Positions 48,496-57,832 of a stretch of 64,000 bases of DNA are shown here, one piece after another. The stretch is from assembly GCF_014204975.1 (NCBI RefSeq), contig NZ_JACHMM010000001.1:5146001-5210000 (forward strand). The letters run 5' to 3'. Position 1 is the stretch's first letter. The number at the start of each line of letters is the position of its first letter. The position numbers were made by a program, and so were the translations under genes. The DNA comes from Jiangella mangrovi. GTDB lineage: Bacteria; Actinomycetota; Actinomycetes; Jiangellales; Jiangellaceae. The notes under the pieces were generated by a model, which saw nothing but the letters and a program-made list of their open reading frames with translations, was not told where the DNA came from and did no database searches.

Positions 48496-50040
48496 GTGGG
48501 CAGCGACATGATCGAAGACGAGCTCCGGGCGGCGATCGACAGAGGTGACGCCCCTGCTGCCGCACGCATTCTCGACCGTGACTGGCCCCTGGTGGTCCGC
48601 ACGAACGGAGAGCTCCTGCTGCAGGCGGCCGCCATCATCACGCCCGAGATCGCCGACGAGCATCCGATCTACGTCCTCGGGTCGGAGGCGATCCGGAAAT
48701 TCACCCCGAGCGACCAGCTCCGCGGCGATCGCCACCTCGACCCATTGCTCAGATCCGTCCACCTCATCGACGACCCCGATCTGCGCATGAGTGCCTTGGC
48801 GGCATTGCTGGTGGCATTGCGTCGACGGAATAGATTCGACGAACTGGTCGACCTCGCCGATCGGATCGAGTCCCTCGACGATGCCGGCGCGCACCATCGC
48901 GATGGGGTCTATTTCCAATTGGGTGTCGGCCTGTTGTTCGCCGGTGAGCTGCTCCGCGCCGCGGAGTTCCTCGAGATCACCAACTCGATGGCCGGACCTC
49001 GCCGGATCCCTGCCGCCGCGCATCTCGCATTGATCTTCGCGTTGCGCGGCGAAGCGCCCGTCGCCTCGCACTGGGTGGAGAGAGCCGCCGGCCTCGACGA
49101 CGAGACCAACACCTGGATCTACCACCCGCTGGATCGGTCCATGCTGGCGGCGGCACGCGCGTTGCTCGCCCTCGACCGCCTCGACTGGGCCGAGTATCAC
49201 CAGCGCAACGCGGTCTCCCGGACATTCCTGCCCGACAACTTCGGCGGCGCCTGCCTGCTCCACATCCGGGCCAAGGCCGCACTCCTGCTCGGCACTCAGC
49301 GGGTGGCGATTGATGAGATCCACCGGCATCGGAGCGCGCAACTCCGCTTCCGGGGCGCCCCGGCCAGGCTGATGCACATCCTGCTCGACACCGCGGAGGC
49401 GGAACTCTGGCTGAGCCTGGGCGACACCGATCACGCCGAACAGCTGATCCGGACCATGGGTTCCTCCCCCATCGAGATCGTCACCAAGGCCAGGTTCAAC
49501 GAGGTGCTCCGCCGCGAGACGATGGTCCGCACGCTCAGCCGGCCCGACGACTGGCCGGCCGCCACGTCGATGCGAGACAGGATCACCCTGCTCCTGATCC
49601 ATGCGGGCAGCACCATCCGCTCCGGATCGACGGACGAGGACCGGGCCGGCGTGATCCGTCGAGCCGCCATCGAAATGCTCGAGTCACCGGATCAGTGGCT
49701 CTTCACTCTCGCCCTCACCGATCAACGGGTTCGCGACGAGCTGGCGGCCTCGGACGCCCCAGGCGCAGGCGCGATGTTCGGCCAGCTCGCCGGACTTCCC
49801 GCGACGCCATTCCGCTTCGCCAGGCCGCCCTCCAGCATCAGCGAGCGCGAACGGGAAGTGCTGGAGCTGCTCGTCGTCAACACGACGATTCCCGCCATCG
49901 CGGCCGCGCTCCACCTCTCGCCCGACACCGTCCGCAACCATCGCAAGAACATCTACCGGAAGCTGCGGGTGAACAACCGCGAGGAAGCCGTCGAAGCAGC
50001 CCGGAACAAGGGCCTGCTGCCACCGCGCACGGGGCTCTGA
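48496..50040 (+). CDS. LuxR-type regulator with TPR-like sensor domain
   Basis: A 514-aa protein. Residues 1-430 are helical and resemble the TPR part of MalT/LAL regulators (LAALLVALRRRNRFDELVDLADRIE and later helices), but no Walker A ATPase is present. The C-terminal LuxR HTH is complete: ISEREREVLELLVVNTTIPAIAAAL followed by recognition helix SPDTVRNHRKNIYRKLRV. GAGGGG lies 8 nt before the GTG at 48496; an ATG at 48508 is the alternative. Divergent from the exosortase operon and convergent with the sugar ABC operon, so it could control either. Confidence 0.82.
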   Translation: MGSDMIEDELRAAIDRGDAPAAARILDRDWPLVVRTNGELLLQAAAIITPEIADEHPIYVLGSEAIRKFTPSDQLRGDRHLDPLLRSVHLIDDPDLRMSALAALLVALRRRNRFDELVDLADRIESLDDAGAHHRDGVYFQLGVGLLFAGELLRAAEFLEITNSMAGPRRIPAAAHLALIFALRGEAPVASHWVERAAGLDDETNTWIYHPLDRSMLAAARALLALDRLDWAEYHQRNAVSRTFLPDNFGGACLLHIRAKAALLLGTQRVAIDEIHRHRSAQLRFRGAPARLMHILLDTAEAELWLSLGDTDHAEQLIRTMGSSPIEIVTKARFNEVLRRETMVRTLSRPDDWPAATSMRDRITLLLIHAGSTIRSGSTDEDRAGVIRRAAIEMLESPDQWLFTLALTDQRVRDELAASDAPGAGAMFGQLAGLPATPFRFARPPSSISEREREVLELLVVNTTIPAIAAALHLSPDTVRNHRKNIYRKLRVNNREEAVEAARNKGLLPPRTGL

Positions 50041-50046
50041 CCAGTA

Positions 50047-50886
50047 CTACAGCGGGTGCGTCCACCCACGCATCAGATACCGTCTGATGGCCACGAAGCC
50101 GGCCACCGCGGGGATCGAGCTGATGACGCAGGCCGCCATCAGCTGGTTCCACTGGACCGACGGGGCCGACAGATAGGACTGCAGCCCCACGGCCACCGTC
50201 CTGGTGTCCTGGGTGGTCAGGACGGACGCCATCATCACCTCGCCCCAGGCCAGCGCGAACGACAGCACCGCGACCGCCGCCAGCGCCGGCCGCGCGATCG
50301 GCAGCACCACCCGCAGGAGGGTCCCGACCCGGCCCAGTCCGTCCATGGCCGCGGCGTCCTCGAGGTCGCGGCGGACGTCGGCGAACACACCGGTCAGCAC
50401 CCAGATGCAGACCGGCAGGGAGAAAGCGAGGTAGGTCAGGATCAGGCCGCCGTGCGACCCGATCAGGCCGATGCCCCACCACCGGTCGAAGGCCGCGTAG
50501 ACGACGAACAGCGGCAGGAACACGACCATCGCTGGCATCACCTGGGTGCTCAGCACGAGGAGGCCGAAGGCGCGCCGGCCGGCGAAGTCGAACCTCGCGA
50601 TGGCATACGCGGCGAACACGGCGACGACGACGGACGCAGCGGTCGCCGCGGCCGCGACGACCACACTGTTCACCAGAGAGCGGCCGAGTCCGGTGGTCGC
50701 CCAGGTGTCGAGGTACGGCGCGAGGGTGACGCTCCTCGGGATCCAGTGGAACGGTCCGCGCACGTCGGCCGGCGGCACGATCGACGACGACACGATCACC
50801 CAGAGCGGAGCGGCCGTGAACAGCGCGACCACCGTCAACGCGACCCTGCGGAACCACCGGAACCCCGCCCCCTCACGCACGGCCAC
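50047..50886 (-). CDS. Sugar ABC transporter permease (MalG-like)
   Basis: A 279-aa CUT1-family inner-membrane permease with six TM helices. The EAA loop reads EDAAAMDGLGRVGTLLRVVLPIARPAL. Early VALFTAAPLWVIVSSSI and the ANSVVVA-like NSVVVAAAATAAS segments are typical of MalG-type subunits. It ends 3 bp from the LuxR gene stop on the other strand. The GTG at 50886 overlaps the upstream permease by 14 bp; a GTG at 50880 has slightly better ribosome-site spacing. No ATPase gene is present, so a shared MsiK-like ATPase is likely. Confidence 0.87.
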   Translation of the reverse strand: MAVREGAGFRWFRRVALTVVALFTAAPLWVIVSSSIVPPADVRGPFHWIPRSVTLAPYLDTWATTGLGRSLVNSVVVAAAATAASVVVAVFAAYAIARFDFAGRRAFGLLVLSTQVMPAMVVFLPLFVVYAAFDRWWGIGLIGSHGGLILTYLAFSLPVCIWVLTGVFADVRRDLEDAAAMDGLGRVGTLLRVVLPIARPALAAVAVLSFALAWGEVMMASVLTTQDTRTVAVGLQSYLSAPSVQWNQLMAACVISSIPAVAGFVAIRRYLMRGWTHPL

Positions 50887-51784
50887 TCCCGCGGGGCATC
50901 GCGGTGCGCGCATAGGTGAGGACGCCGGCCACCAACAAGGTGGCGACCAGCAGATTCATCGCAGCACCGACCCCGAACTCGGCGTTGGCGAAGGAGTTGC
51001 CGTAGACGAGCCCCGCGAGGAGCGTCGCCGACTCCGGCGGACGAGGGCCGAAGAGCACGAACGGGATCCCGAACTCGTTGAACGCCCCCAGCGACAGGAC
51101 GAGGATCACGACGGCGTCGACCGGCCGGCAGATCGGCCGGCTGATGCTCCAGAGTTGCCGCCAGCGCGAGGCACCGTCGAGCACGCTCGCGTCGTGGACG
51201 TCGGCCGGGATCGCCGACATCGCCGCGGACGACATGAGGTAGGCGAGCGGCCAGGCGTTCCAGATCCAGACGATCGCCACCACCCAGAAGGCGTGGTCAC
51301 CGATCAACCAGAACGGCCGGTCGGACAGAACCCCCAGATCGTCGACGAGCAACCGGTTGACGGCGCCGTGGTCCCGGCCGAACATGAACGACCACCCGAT
51401 GGCCGCCGCGAATCCCGGCACCGCGAACGGCACCAGGAAGAGCACCCGCAGGAGGCCTCGGCCGCGGAACGGCGTCGCCATGAGCCACGCGACCACCACA
51501 CCGATCGACCATGCGACAGGCACCACGATGATCGTGAACAACGCCGTCCGGGCCAGCGTCGCCCAGAAAGCGGCACCGATCGGGCCCACCGGGTCCAGTC
51601 CGGTGCGGAAGTTCTGCAGACCGACGAAGGGCGCTCCGGTCCAGTCGCCGATCGTCGCCCGGTCCAGCCCGGTGAAGGCGAACCAGATGCCGAGCAGGAC
51701 CGGTACGACGTGCACCACGAGCTCGACGACGAGCGCCGCCCCGATCAGCGCGTAGGGCAGCCACCGTTTCGCACCACGGCTCAA
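50873..51784 (-). CDS. Sugar ABC transporter permease (MalF-like)
   Basis: A 303-aa CUT1 permease: PYALIGAALVVELVVHVVPVLLGIW as first helix, the FVGLQNF element, and the EAA loop VHDASVLDGASRWRQLWSISRPICRP. The start is probably the TTG at 51784, which overlaps the binding-protein stop (TTGA). No ATG or GTG is better placed: upstream in-frame sequence is only the shadow of the binding-protein gene. It forms the pore together with the MalG-like subunit. Confidence 0.83.
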   Translation of the reverse strand: MSRGAKRWLPYALIGAALVVELVVHVVPVLLGIWFAFTGLDRATIGDWTGAPFVGLQNFRTGLDPVGPIGAAFWATLARTALFTIIVVPVAWSIGVVVAWLMATPFRGRGLLRVLFLVPFAVPGFAAAIGWSFMFGRDHGAVNRLLVDDLGVLSDRPFWLIGDHAFWVVAIVWIWNAWPLAYLMSSAAMSAIPADVHDASVLDGASRWRQLWSISRPICRPVDAVVILVLSLGAFNEFGIPFVLFGPRPPESATLLAGLVYGNSFANAEFGVGAAMNLLVATLLVAGVLTYARTAMPRGSGRA

Positions 51785-53100
51785 CGAGACGCCGTCAGCT
51801 GGGCGTCCGCCTCGGCGAGAGCCGCCCGTACGTCGTCCTCGGTCACCGGGCCGGTGGCGGCCTGGGCGATGAGGTCGGTGATGGCCCCACCCACCAGGGT
51901 CTCCATCTGGGCGTGGTCGGGCACCTGCGGCATCGCCTCGGCATGGTCCCGCAGGACGGAGGCGAAGACGCGGGTGGCCTCGGCCAGGTCGTCGCCCTCG
52001 TCGTAGGCCGCGGTCACCACCGGGAGCGTGTCGATCTGCGCGGTCCAGTCCGCCTGAACGCCGGGCCTGGTGAGGAACTCCACCAGGGAGAGGGCAGCAT
52101 CCCGGTGGCCGGTGTCGGCGAACACCGCGATGTTGCTGCCACCCACGAAGCTCCGGACGTCGCGGCCGCCCGCCGGCAGCGGATCCAGGACAGGCAGCGG
52201 CGCGACCGCGTAGTCCTCGAAGCCAATGTCGGCGAGAACGCTCTCGTGCACCGACTGTCCGAAGAACATGGCCGCCCCGCCGGAGACGAGTTGGTCGATG
52301 GCCTCGACGGCCGACGTGTACTCGGCGTTGCCGGGCGCGACCACATGCTCGGTGGCCATCAGATCGACGTAGCGCTGGACCGCGGCCACCTGTGCATCGC
52401 TGTCGAACTGAGGATCGCCGTCGTCGTCGAACAGGGAGCCTCCCTGCTGGCGGCCGAGGATGAACGCCTGGTGTGCGGCCGTGATGCCACTGCCACCGAC
52501 GATCGTCACGCCCCATTGGTCGGGTTCGCCGTCACCATCCGTGTCGACGGTGAGCCGCTTCGCGTCGTCGACGAACTCCTGCCAGGTGTCCGGGGCGGTC
52601 GCGATGCCGGCTGCCTCGAAGAGCGTCGTGTTGTAGAACAACGCGTAGGCGGTGGTGTACAGCGGAACGGCAGCGGGCGGCTCGCCGGGCACACCGACGG
52701 ACTCGAGCGTCGCCGGCACGAACTTGTCCGCTCCCCCGATCTCGTCCATCACCTCGTCGGTGAACGGCAGCAGCGCACCGGTGGCTTGCAACGACGCGGT
52801 CCACGCCTTGCCGATGGTGACGACGTCGGGGCCTCGGCCACTGCTGACGGCGGTCATGATCCGGTCCCACAGGCTGCTCCACGGCACCACCTCGACGTCG
52901 ACCTCGATGCCGGTCGAGCGGGTGAACTCCTCCAGGAACGGCTCGAGGACGGCCTCGTCCTGCTCCAGCGAGCTCGTCATCGGCGCGACCCAGTAGGTCA
53001 ACGTCGTCGAGGTGGTCGTCGGGTCGTCCGCCCCGCAACCAGCCGTGATGATCGCCGACCCCGTGAGCGCGGCAAGTAACGCAAGCGTGCGGCGCACCAT
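51781..53100 (-). CDS. Sugar ABC transporter substrate-binding lipoprotein
   Basis: A 439-aa family-1 solute receptor. The signal peptide TLALLAALTGSAIITAGC has a lipobox with Cys at about residue 22. The mature protein has the EFTRSTGIEVDVEVVPW segment, the GPDVVTIG pocket strand and NTTLFEAAGI, as in maltose/trehalose-type receptors. DTDGDGEPDQWG is a calcium-loop-like insertion seen in some of these receptors. GGGGGAATC precedes the ATG at 53098-53100. First gene of the CUT1 operon; sugar specificity unknown. Confidence 0.88.
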   Translation of the reverse strand: MVRRTLALLAALTGSAIITAGCGADDPTTTSTTLTYWVAPMTSSLEQDEAVLEPFLEEFTRSTGIEVDVEVVPWSSLWDRIMTAVSSGRGPDVVTIGKAWTASLQATGALLPFTDEVMDEIGGADKFVPATLESVGVPGEPPAAVPLYTTAYALFYNTTLFEAAGIATAPDTWQEFVDDAKRLTVDTDGDGEPDQWGVTIVGGSGITAAHQAFILGRQQGGSLFDDDGDPQFDSDAQVAAVQRYVDLMATEHVVAPGNAEYTSAVEAIDQLVSGGAAMFFGQSVHESVLADIGFEDYAVAPLPVLDPLPAGGRDVRSFVGGSNIAVFADTGHRDAALSLVEFLTRPGVQADWTAQIDTLPVVTAAYDEGDDLAEATRVFASVLRDHAEAMPQVPDHAQMETLVGGAITDLIAQAATGPVTEDDVRAALAEADAQLTASR

Positions 53101-53216
53101 GATTCCCCCGTCTTCCGAAGCGCCCACCCCGGCGCCTCCCTGTGCCTTCGGCAGGACCCCACGTGAAGGACGAGTGGCCGGGCAGCGGCAACAGCACGCG
53201 AACGACAGTGTGATCT

Positions 53217-53239
53217 GGACCACACGGCCTGATTGGTCC
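53217..53239. promoter_or_regulatory. Dyad upstream of the sugar ABC operon
   Basis: GGACCA (53217-53222) and TGGTCC (53234-53239) with an 11-nt spacer, about 120 bp before the binding-protein start and 60 bp before the divergent SRPBCC gene. Confidence 0.35.
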
Positions 53240-53300
53240 GGTGTCGCGGGCCCGGATTGGAACTTCCGGCCGTCACCGCGGCGCGGCCACGATGGTGACC

Positions 53301-53756
53301 ATGAGCGACACAGAGCACCAGGACGACAGCGGCGGCTTCACCGTCCGCCGCCGGTTCCACGCCACCGCCGCCCGGCTCTACGCGGCGTTCGTCGAGCCGA
53401 GCAAGCTCGAGCAGTGGTTCGTCGTGCCCGGCTACCGCACCCCCGCCGACCGGATGCGGGTCGACGCCCGGCCGGGCGGGCGGATGGAGGCCGTCATGAT
53501 CTCCGACGCGGACCGGAGCGAGATCCCCTTCGGGTTCGGGTACGCCGAGGCCGACCCGCCGCGCCGCGTCGCCCTGCGGTTCGAGTCGCCGAGCGAGCTC
53601 GTGACGGTCACCTTCGACGACGCCCCGGACGGGACGGCCGAGCTCACCTACGAGTTCGTCGGCTGGCCCGGCCCGGCCGACGTCGACGCCTCGCGCCGCG
53701 GGGTCGAGGGCATGCTCGACCTCATCGACGCGGGCGTCGAGCGAGGCACCATCTAG
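53301..53756 (+). CDS. SRPBCC (AHSA1-like) domain protein
   Basis: A 151-aa helix-grip protein: FTVRRRFHATAARLYAAFVEPSKLEQWFV (cut here at the FHATAARLYAAF helix), RPGGRMEAVM and FGFGYAEADPPRRVALRF are standard AHSA1 landmarks, with the closing helix RRGVEGMLDLIDAGVE. The start may be the ATG at 53301 or 53292; neither has a strong ribosome site. Function unknown. Confidence 0.82.
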   Translation: MSDTEHQDDSGGFTVRRRFHATAARLYAAFVEPSKLEQWFVVPGYRTPADRMRVDARPGGRMEAVMISDADRSEIPFGFGYAEADPPRRVALRFESPSELVTVTFDDAPDGTAELTYEFVGWPGPADVDASRRGVEGMLDLIDAGVERGTI

Positions 53757-53786
53757 GCGACCCGCATCGCCCTCGGCTCGCGTCGG

Positions 53787-53825
53787 GAGGGAGTTCTTCC
53801 CCGCTATGGCGGGAACAAGTCCCTC
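53787..53825 (+). terminator. Imperfect hairpin downstream of the SRPBCC gene
   Basis: GAGGGA...CCCCGC and GGCGGG...TCCCTC pair with a small internal loop around TAT, 30-70 bp after the stop. Confidence 0.4.
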
Positions 53826-54084
53826 ACGACGCAACCGGGCCGGCGTGGACCGCGTTCTACGGCCGCAGCTCGTCGCGAGCCCGGGCCGCGGCGACCAGCA
53901 CCGCCTGCCGGTCCTGGCGGGTGAGGCGACCGGCCCGCATCCAGTCGGCCGAGACCTGCTCGACCTGCCGGACGAACGCCCCGTGGTCGCTGAACGACCC
54001 CTTGCCCAGACGCGGTCGAGGAAGGTCATCCCCTACCGGCGGCCACACTGTCGGCGCCGTCAAGTACTGAAGAGCCGCCGGGAC

Positions 54085-54090
54085 TACGCT
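54085..54090 (+). promoter_or_regulatory. -10 hexamer of a leaderless promoter for the VOC gene
   Basis: TACGCT ends 6 nt before the ATG at 54097. No ribosome site is present. Confidence 0.45.
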
Positions 54091-54096
54091 CCCGCC

Positions 54097-54483
54097 ATGG
54101 ACATGAAACTGGAGCTGGTGGCCGTGCCCGTGACCGATGTCGACCGGGCCAAGGAGTTCTACGTACGGGCGGGCTTCAACGCCGACCACGACCACGCGGT
54201 CAGCGACACGGTCCGGTTCGTCCAACTCACGCCGCCCGGATCGGCCTGTTCGATCGCGATCGGCCAGGGGCTGACCGGCATGGCGGCCGGGTCGCTGGAC
54301 AACCTGCAGATGGTGGTGGCCGACGCCGACGCCGCCCGGGCCGACCTGCTGGCGCGCGGCATCGAGGTCAGCGACGTCGACGACCAGCCGTGGGGCCGGT
54401 TCGTCTACTTCTCCGACCCGGACGGCAACGGGTGGGCGCTGCAGCAGCTGCCCGACTGGTCCGCGGGGGCCCAGACCGGCTGA
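54097..54483 (+). CDS. VOC/glyoxalase-like protein
   Basis: A 128-aa vicinal-oxygen-chelate protein: VAVPVTDVDRAKEFYVRAGFNADHD at the start of the first beta-alpha-beta-beta-beta unit (cut at VTDVDRAKEFYV), and FVYFSDPDGNGWALQQLP in the second, including the usual DPDGN turn. The metal ligands of true glyoxalases are only partly conserved, so a binding or resistance role is possible. Confidence 0.85.
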   Translation: MDMKLELVAVPVTDVDRAKEFYVRAGFNADHDHAVSDTVRFVQLTPPGSACSIAIGQGLTGMAAGSLDNLQMVVADADAARADLLARGIEVSDVDDQPWGRFVYFSDPDGNGWALQQLPDWSAGAQTG

Positions 54484-54508
54484 CGCCGGCCGGCCCGCTC
54501 CGGCGAGC

Positions 54509-55936
54509 TCACTCCTGGGGTTGCGATGGTGCCGTCCGGGGCATCAGGGCGACGACCGGGAGACAGAGGGCGGTGACGGCCAGTACGACGACGAGGCCGA
54601 TCTTCATGGCGTGGTCCAAGCCGGAGGTCGCGGCGTGGAAGAAGATCGAGGCGACCACGGCCGAGCCGATGGCTGACGCGAGTTGCTGGATCGAGCTGAG
54701 CGAACCGCTGGCGCTGCCGGCCTCGTCGGGTTTCGCGTCGCCGAGAGCGACGGCGGGGATCGTGGCGAAGCAGAGGCCGGTGCCGATGCCGATGACGAAG
54801 AACGCCGGGGCCAGCGCCCAGAGGCCGAGGCTCGTCCCGGAGTGGTCGACGAGGGCCAGCACCCAGCCGCACCCGACGAGGTCGACGGCGAGGCCGATGA
54901 CCACGAGCCTGCGGCCGAGCGTGGCGACCAGGCCGGCCATGGCGGCGAACGCGGCGACGATGAGCCCCAGGGTGAGCGGCACCATGCCGAGCGCTGCGTC
55001 CCGCGGGCCGGCATGCAGCCCTACCTGCAGGAACAGCGACAGCACGAAGAGCAGGCCGCTGCCGGCGGCGAAGACGGCCAGGCCCACGACCATTCCGGAG
55101 GTGAAGCCCCGGTTCTTCAGGAGCGAGGGCGTGATGAGTGGGTGGGTGGCCGTGCGCTGACGCCGGGCGAAGACGGCGATGAAGGCGACGCCGACGGTGA
55201 TCGAGCCGACGGCGAGGGCGCCCCAGCCGTGGGTCGAGCCCTCGATCAGGCCGTACAGCAGCCCGATCATGGTGACTCCCAGCAAGCCCGAGCCCCAGCC
55301 GTCGACGACGGTGGAGCGGTCGCCGTCGTCGCGCGGCAGGATCCTGGCCGCCAGGACCAGCCCGACGACGCCGAGGACGATGTTCGCGAGGAAGATCGGG
55401 CGCCAGGACAGACCGAACAGGTCGGCGCTGATGATGAACCCGGCCAGGACCGGGCCGCCGACGCTGGAGAGACCGAGAACCGGGCCGAACAGCCCGAACG
55501 CCTTGGCGAGCAGCTCGCGGCTGAACGCCTTCGTCATGATCGCCATGCCCTGCGGGATGAGCAGCGCGCCGAACGCTCCCTGGGCCACCCGGGCGACGAT
55601 GAGCAGGGCCGGGTCGGGCGAGAACCCGGCGACCGCCGAGGCCAGGGTGAACCCACCCATGCCGATCAGGAAGAGCCTGCGCTGGCCGAACTTGTCGCCC
55701 AGCCGTCCGCCGAGCACGAGCAGCACGCCCATGGCGAGCATGTACGCCGGTCCCAGCCAGGTGATCAGACCCGCACCGCCACCGAGCTCGCCGGCGATGG
55801 TGGGCGCCGCGATGTTCGTGACCGTCGCATCGATCACGTCGAGCGCGTCGGCCAGCAGCACCAGCCCCAGGATCGCCCACATCCGGCGGCCGGCGCCGGG
55901 TGTCACGACCGTCCTCGGCTCCGTCATGGTGGTCAT
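54509..55936 (-). CDS. MFS transporter, DHA2-like
   Basis: A 475-aa exporter with about 14 TM helices. DHA2 marks: LADALDVIDATVTNIAAPTI in helix 1, GGRLGDKFGQRRLFLIG in the 2-3 loop and ARVAQGAFGALLIPQGMAI in helix 4-5. GGAAGGACGTTCCTC precedes the ATG at 55936; a longer frame to 56020 has no site. Probably a proton-coupled drug or metabolite exporter. Separated from the next cluster by a terminator. Confidence 0.87.
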   Translation of the reverse strand: MTTMTEPRTVVTPGAGRRMWAILGLVLLADALDVIDATVTNIAAPTIAGELGGGAGLITWLGPAYMLAMGVLLVLGGRLGDKFGQRRLFLIGMGGFTLASAVAGFSPDPALLIVARVAQGAFGALLIPQGMAIMTKAFSRELLAKAFGLFGPVLGLSSVGGPVLAGFIISADLFGLSWRPIFLANIVLGVVGLVLAARILPRDDGDRSTVVDGWGSGLLGVTMIGLLYGLIEGSTHGWGALAVGSITVGVAFIAVFARRQRTATHPLITPSLLKNRGFTSGMVVGLAVFAAGSGLLFVLSLFLQVGLHAGPRDAALGMVPLTLGLIVAAFAAMAGLVATLGRRLVVIGLAVDLVGCGWVLALVDHSGTSLGLWALAPAFFVIGIGTGLCFATIPAVALGDAKPDEAGSASGSLSSIQQLASAIGSAVVASIFFHAATSGLDHAMKIGLVVVLAVTALCLPVVALMPRTAPSQPQE

Positions 55937-56034
55937 GAGGAACGTCCTTCCGTTACCCCGGGCGCCCCTCCTGGGCGGCCGTCCACCTCCTCTACGAAGG
56001 ACTCCGGCCCGTTTCGACACCGCGACGGACGAAA

Positions 56035-56070
56035 GCGCCCCCCACCTGCGTTCCCGCAGGTGAGGGGCGC
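56035..56070 (-). terminator. Terminator hairpin of the Tat-exported propeller gene
   Basis: 16-bp arms 56035-56050 and 56055-56070 with a 4-nt loop. The single mismatch becomes a G-U pair in minus-strand RNA, which fits termination of the leftward operon ending at 56128. Confidence 0.65.
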
Positions 56071-56127
56071 CTCCTTGGACCTCGGCAGCGTCCGGACCGT
56101 TGGCTCACGGCCTCCGAGAGGACCCGT

Positions 56128-57801
56128 TCAGAGCGTGGGCCGGTTCACGTGCGGCACCGACCACTCGCGGACCCGCTGCGGCTTCAGGACCGGTGTGCCG
56201 AGCGCCCGCGACGACAGGCAGTACGTGCCGTGCCGCGTGCCCAGCCAGATGAGGTTGCGGTCCCACTCGATGAACACGGTCTCCGAGGTGCCCCGCCGCC
56301 AGGTCGTGTAGTCGTTGAGGTCCTCGCCGATCCGGGCGGGAACGAAGTACGCGACCTCCTTCGGATCGGTGGTGTCGCTGATGTCGTAGAGGCGGAGCCC
56401 GGCGGAGAAGTAGGTCAGGGCGACGATCTCCGGCCGCATCGGCCCCGGCGCGACCCACCCCTGGCAGTTGTGCGCGCTGAACCGGCCGCGGGACTGGCTG
56501 AAGTCGTCATAGGGCGCGTCGCGAGGCGGCAGCGGACGGGGGAAGATGCCGTCGAGCTTGGGGTTCCTGGGGTTCTTGACGTCCAGCACGTAGCTCGTGT
56601 GCCAGGGCTCGCGGCCGTCCGGCTCGAGGCCCTCGTAGACGCCGATGACCTTGTTCCGCAGGCGCGGGTTGGCCCCCGGCGGGACGACCGTCGGATAGAT
56701 GGTGTGGTAGGGAATGCCGCCCGCGTTCTCGAGCGGGTGCTCGAACTTGCCGTAGACCTTCGGGTTCCTGATGTCCGACAGGTCGTGGACGTACATCCCG
56801 AACCGTCCCCAGCCGCCGTAGCCGACCTTGCCGCCGTCCTCGACCCTCTTGGGAACCGTCATGGCGCCGTGGTTGCCCGTCCACGAGGTCTGGTCGCCGG
56901 CGAAGGGGTACTTGTTGTACTCCTCCTCCTCATCGAATCGCTGGCCGGGGACCCACCAGCGCGACACCTCCTCGACCTTCGTGGGGTCGGACATGTCGAC
57001 GATCATGACGCCGTTGCTGAGGACCCGCTCGCTGCTCTCCATGCGGAGGGTGTCGTCGAAGCCACAGTCGAGATAGGCGTACCTGCCGCCGTCGTAGAAG
57101 TTGTGGTGGGTGCCGCTCCCGCTCGCCCCCGTGCTGAACTCGGAGAGCAGCGTGACGTTCTCGGGGTCCGACGCGTCGTAGACGCGAATGCCCTTGAAGC
57201 CGTTGTCGTCCCACGCCGTCTGCGCGTACTCCGGGTGGTACTTGCCGCGGGGGTACTGCGGGTTCGGCGCCGTCAGGGCCCGCTGGTGGCTGGTGACCAC
57301 GAGCCACTTGTCGATCTCGTCGGAGTAGACCACGATCTTCTGGCCCGGGATCCGGCCCTGGCCGACGGCGACCGGATTCTTGGGGTCGGTGACGTCCAGG
57401 AAGCCGCTGCCGCCCGCGATGAGCCGCCGTGAACCCTCGGCCCACATGGTCATCAGCGGCTCGCCCCCGCTGATCTGGATGCCGGGGACGAACGAGACGA
57501 TCTCCATGTTGTGGAGGTACTCGTTCGGGTCCAGGAAGTCGAGCAGTCCGGCGGGGGCCCGGTAGGGAACCGTGCCACCTCCGGTCCCCTCGATGATGCC
57601 CACCCGATCCCACCCGGGGACCGGAACGCCCGGCTCGGTCGCAGCCGCCGCGCCCTCGGCTGCGGACTCGCCGGCGTGAGCGGCGGAGGGAAGCCCGGCG
57701 AGGCCGGCGCCCACCGCGACGGCACCACCGCCCCTGATCAAGTTCCGCCGGCTCAGTCGCTGGCTCTGCGTGGCGTCGTCTCTGGATTGCTGGTCGGTCA
57801 T
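56128..57801 (-). CDS. Tat-exported LVIVD-type beta-propeller protein
   Basis: A 557-aa protein. The N-terminus has a twin-arginine signal, SRRNLIRGGGAVAVGAGLAG, ending at about residue 43 (AAHAGES). The mature part carries repeated x-IxDxSDPxx-type blades (GIRVYDASDPENV, MIVDMSDPTKV, YVHDLSDIRNPK, YVLDVKNPRNPK, LRLYDISDTTDPKE), the pattern of LVIVD/choice-of-anchor propellers. No catalytic residues can be named. It is the last gene of the operon with the cyclic-amide hydrolase and MFS transporter and may bind or process the substrate outside. Confidence 0.8.
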   Translation of the reverse strand: MTDQQSRDDATQSQRLSRRNLIRGGGAVAVGAGLAGLPSAAHAGESAAEGAAAATEPGVPVPGWDRVGIIEGTGGGTVPYRAPAGLLDFLDPNEYLHNMEIVSFVPGIQISGGEPLMTMWAEGSRRLIAGGSGFLDVTDPKNPVAVGQGRIPGQKIVVYSDEIDKWLVVTSHQRALTAPNPQYPRGKYHPEYAQTAWDDNGFKGIRVYDASDPENVTLLSEFSTGASGSGTHHNFYDGGRYAYLDCGFDDTLRMESSERVLSNGVMIVDMSDPTKVEEVSRWWVPGQRFDEEEEYNKYPFAGDQTSWTGNHGAMTVPKRVEDGGKVGYGGWGRFGMYVHDLSDIRNPKVYGKFEHPLENAGGIPYHTIYPTVVPPGANPRLRNKVIGVYEGLEPDGREPWHTSYVLDVKNPRNPKLDGIFPRPLPPRDAPYDDFSQSRGRFSAHNCQGWVAPGPMRPEIVALTYFSAGLRLYDISDTTDPKEVAYFVPARIGEDLNDYTTWRRGTSETVFIEWDRNLIWLGTRHGTYCLSSRALGTPVLKPQRVREWSVPHVNRPTL

Positions 57802-57832
57802 CGAACCCTCCTTCGACGTGACTGTTGATGGG

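Larger units (their letters stand above)
53757..54096. other. Gene-free stretch with a hairpin and a possible gene remnant
   Basis: 340 bp. A terminator-like hairpin follows the SRPBCC gene at 53787-53825. On the minus strand a frame ending near 53857 reads GKGSFSDHGAFVRQVEQVSA then DWMRAGRLTRQDRQAVLVAA, which looks protein-like, but has no start codon with a ribosome site. It may be the tail of a lost gene. Confidence 0.35.

Noticed and set aside
53857..54029. A small minus-strand gene with a protein-like C-terminus
   Set aside because: No start codon with a ribosome site and two competing frames. Reported only as a possible remnant in the gene-free stretch.
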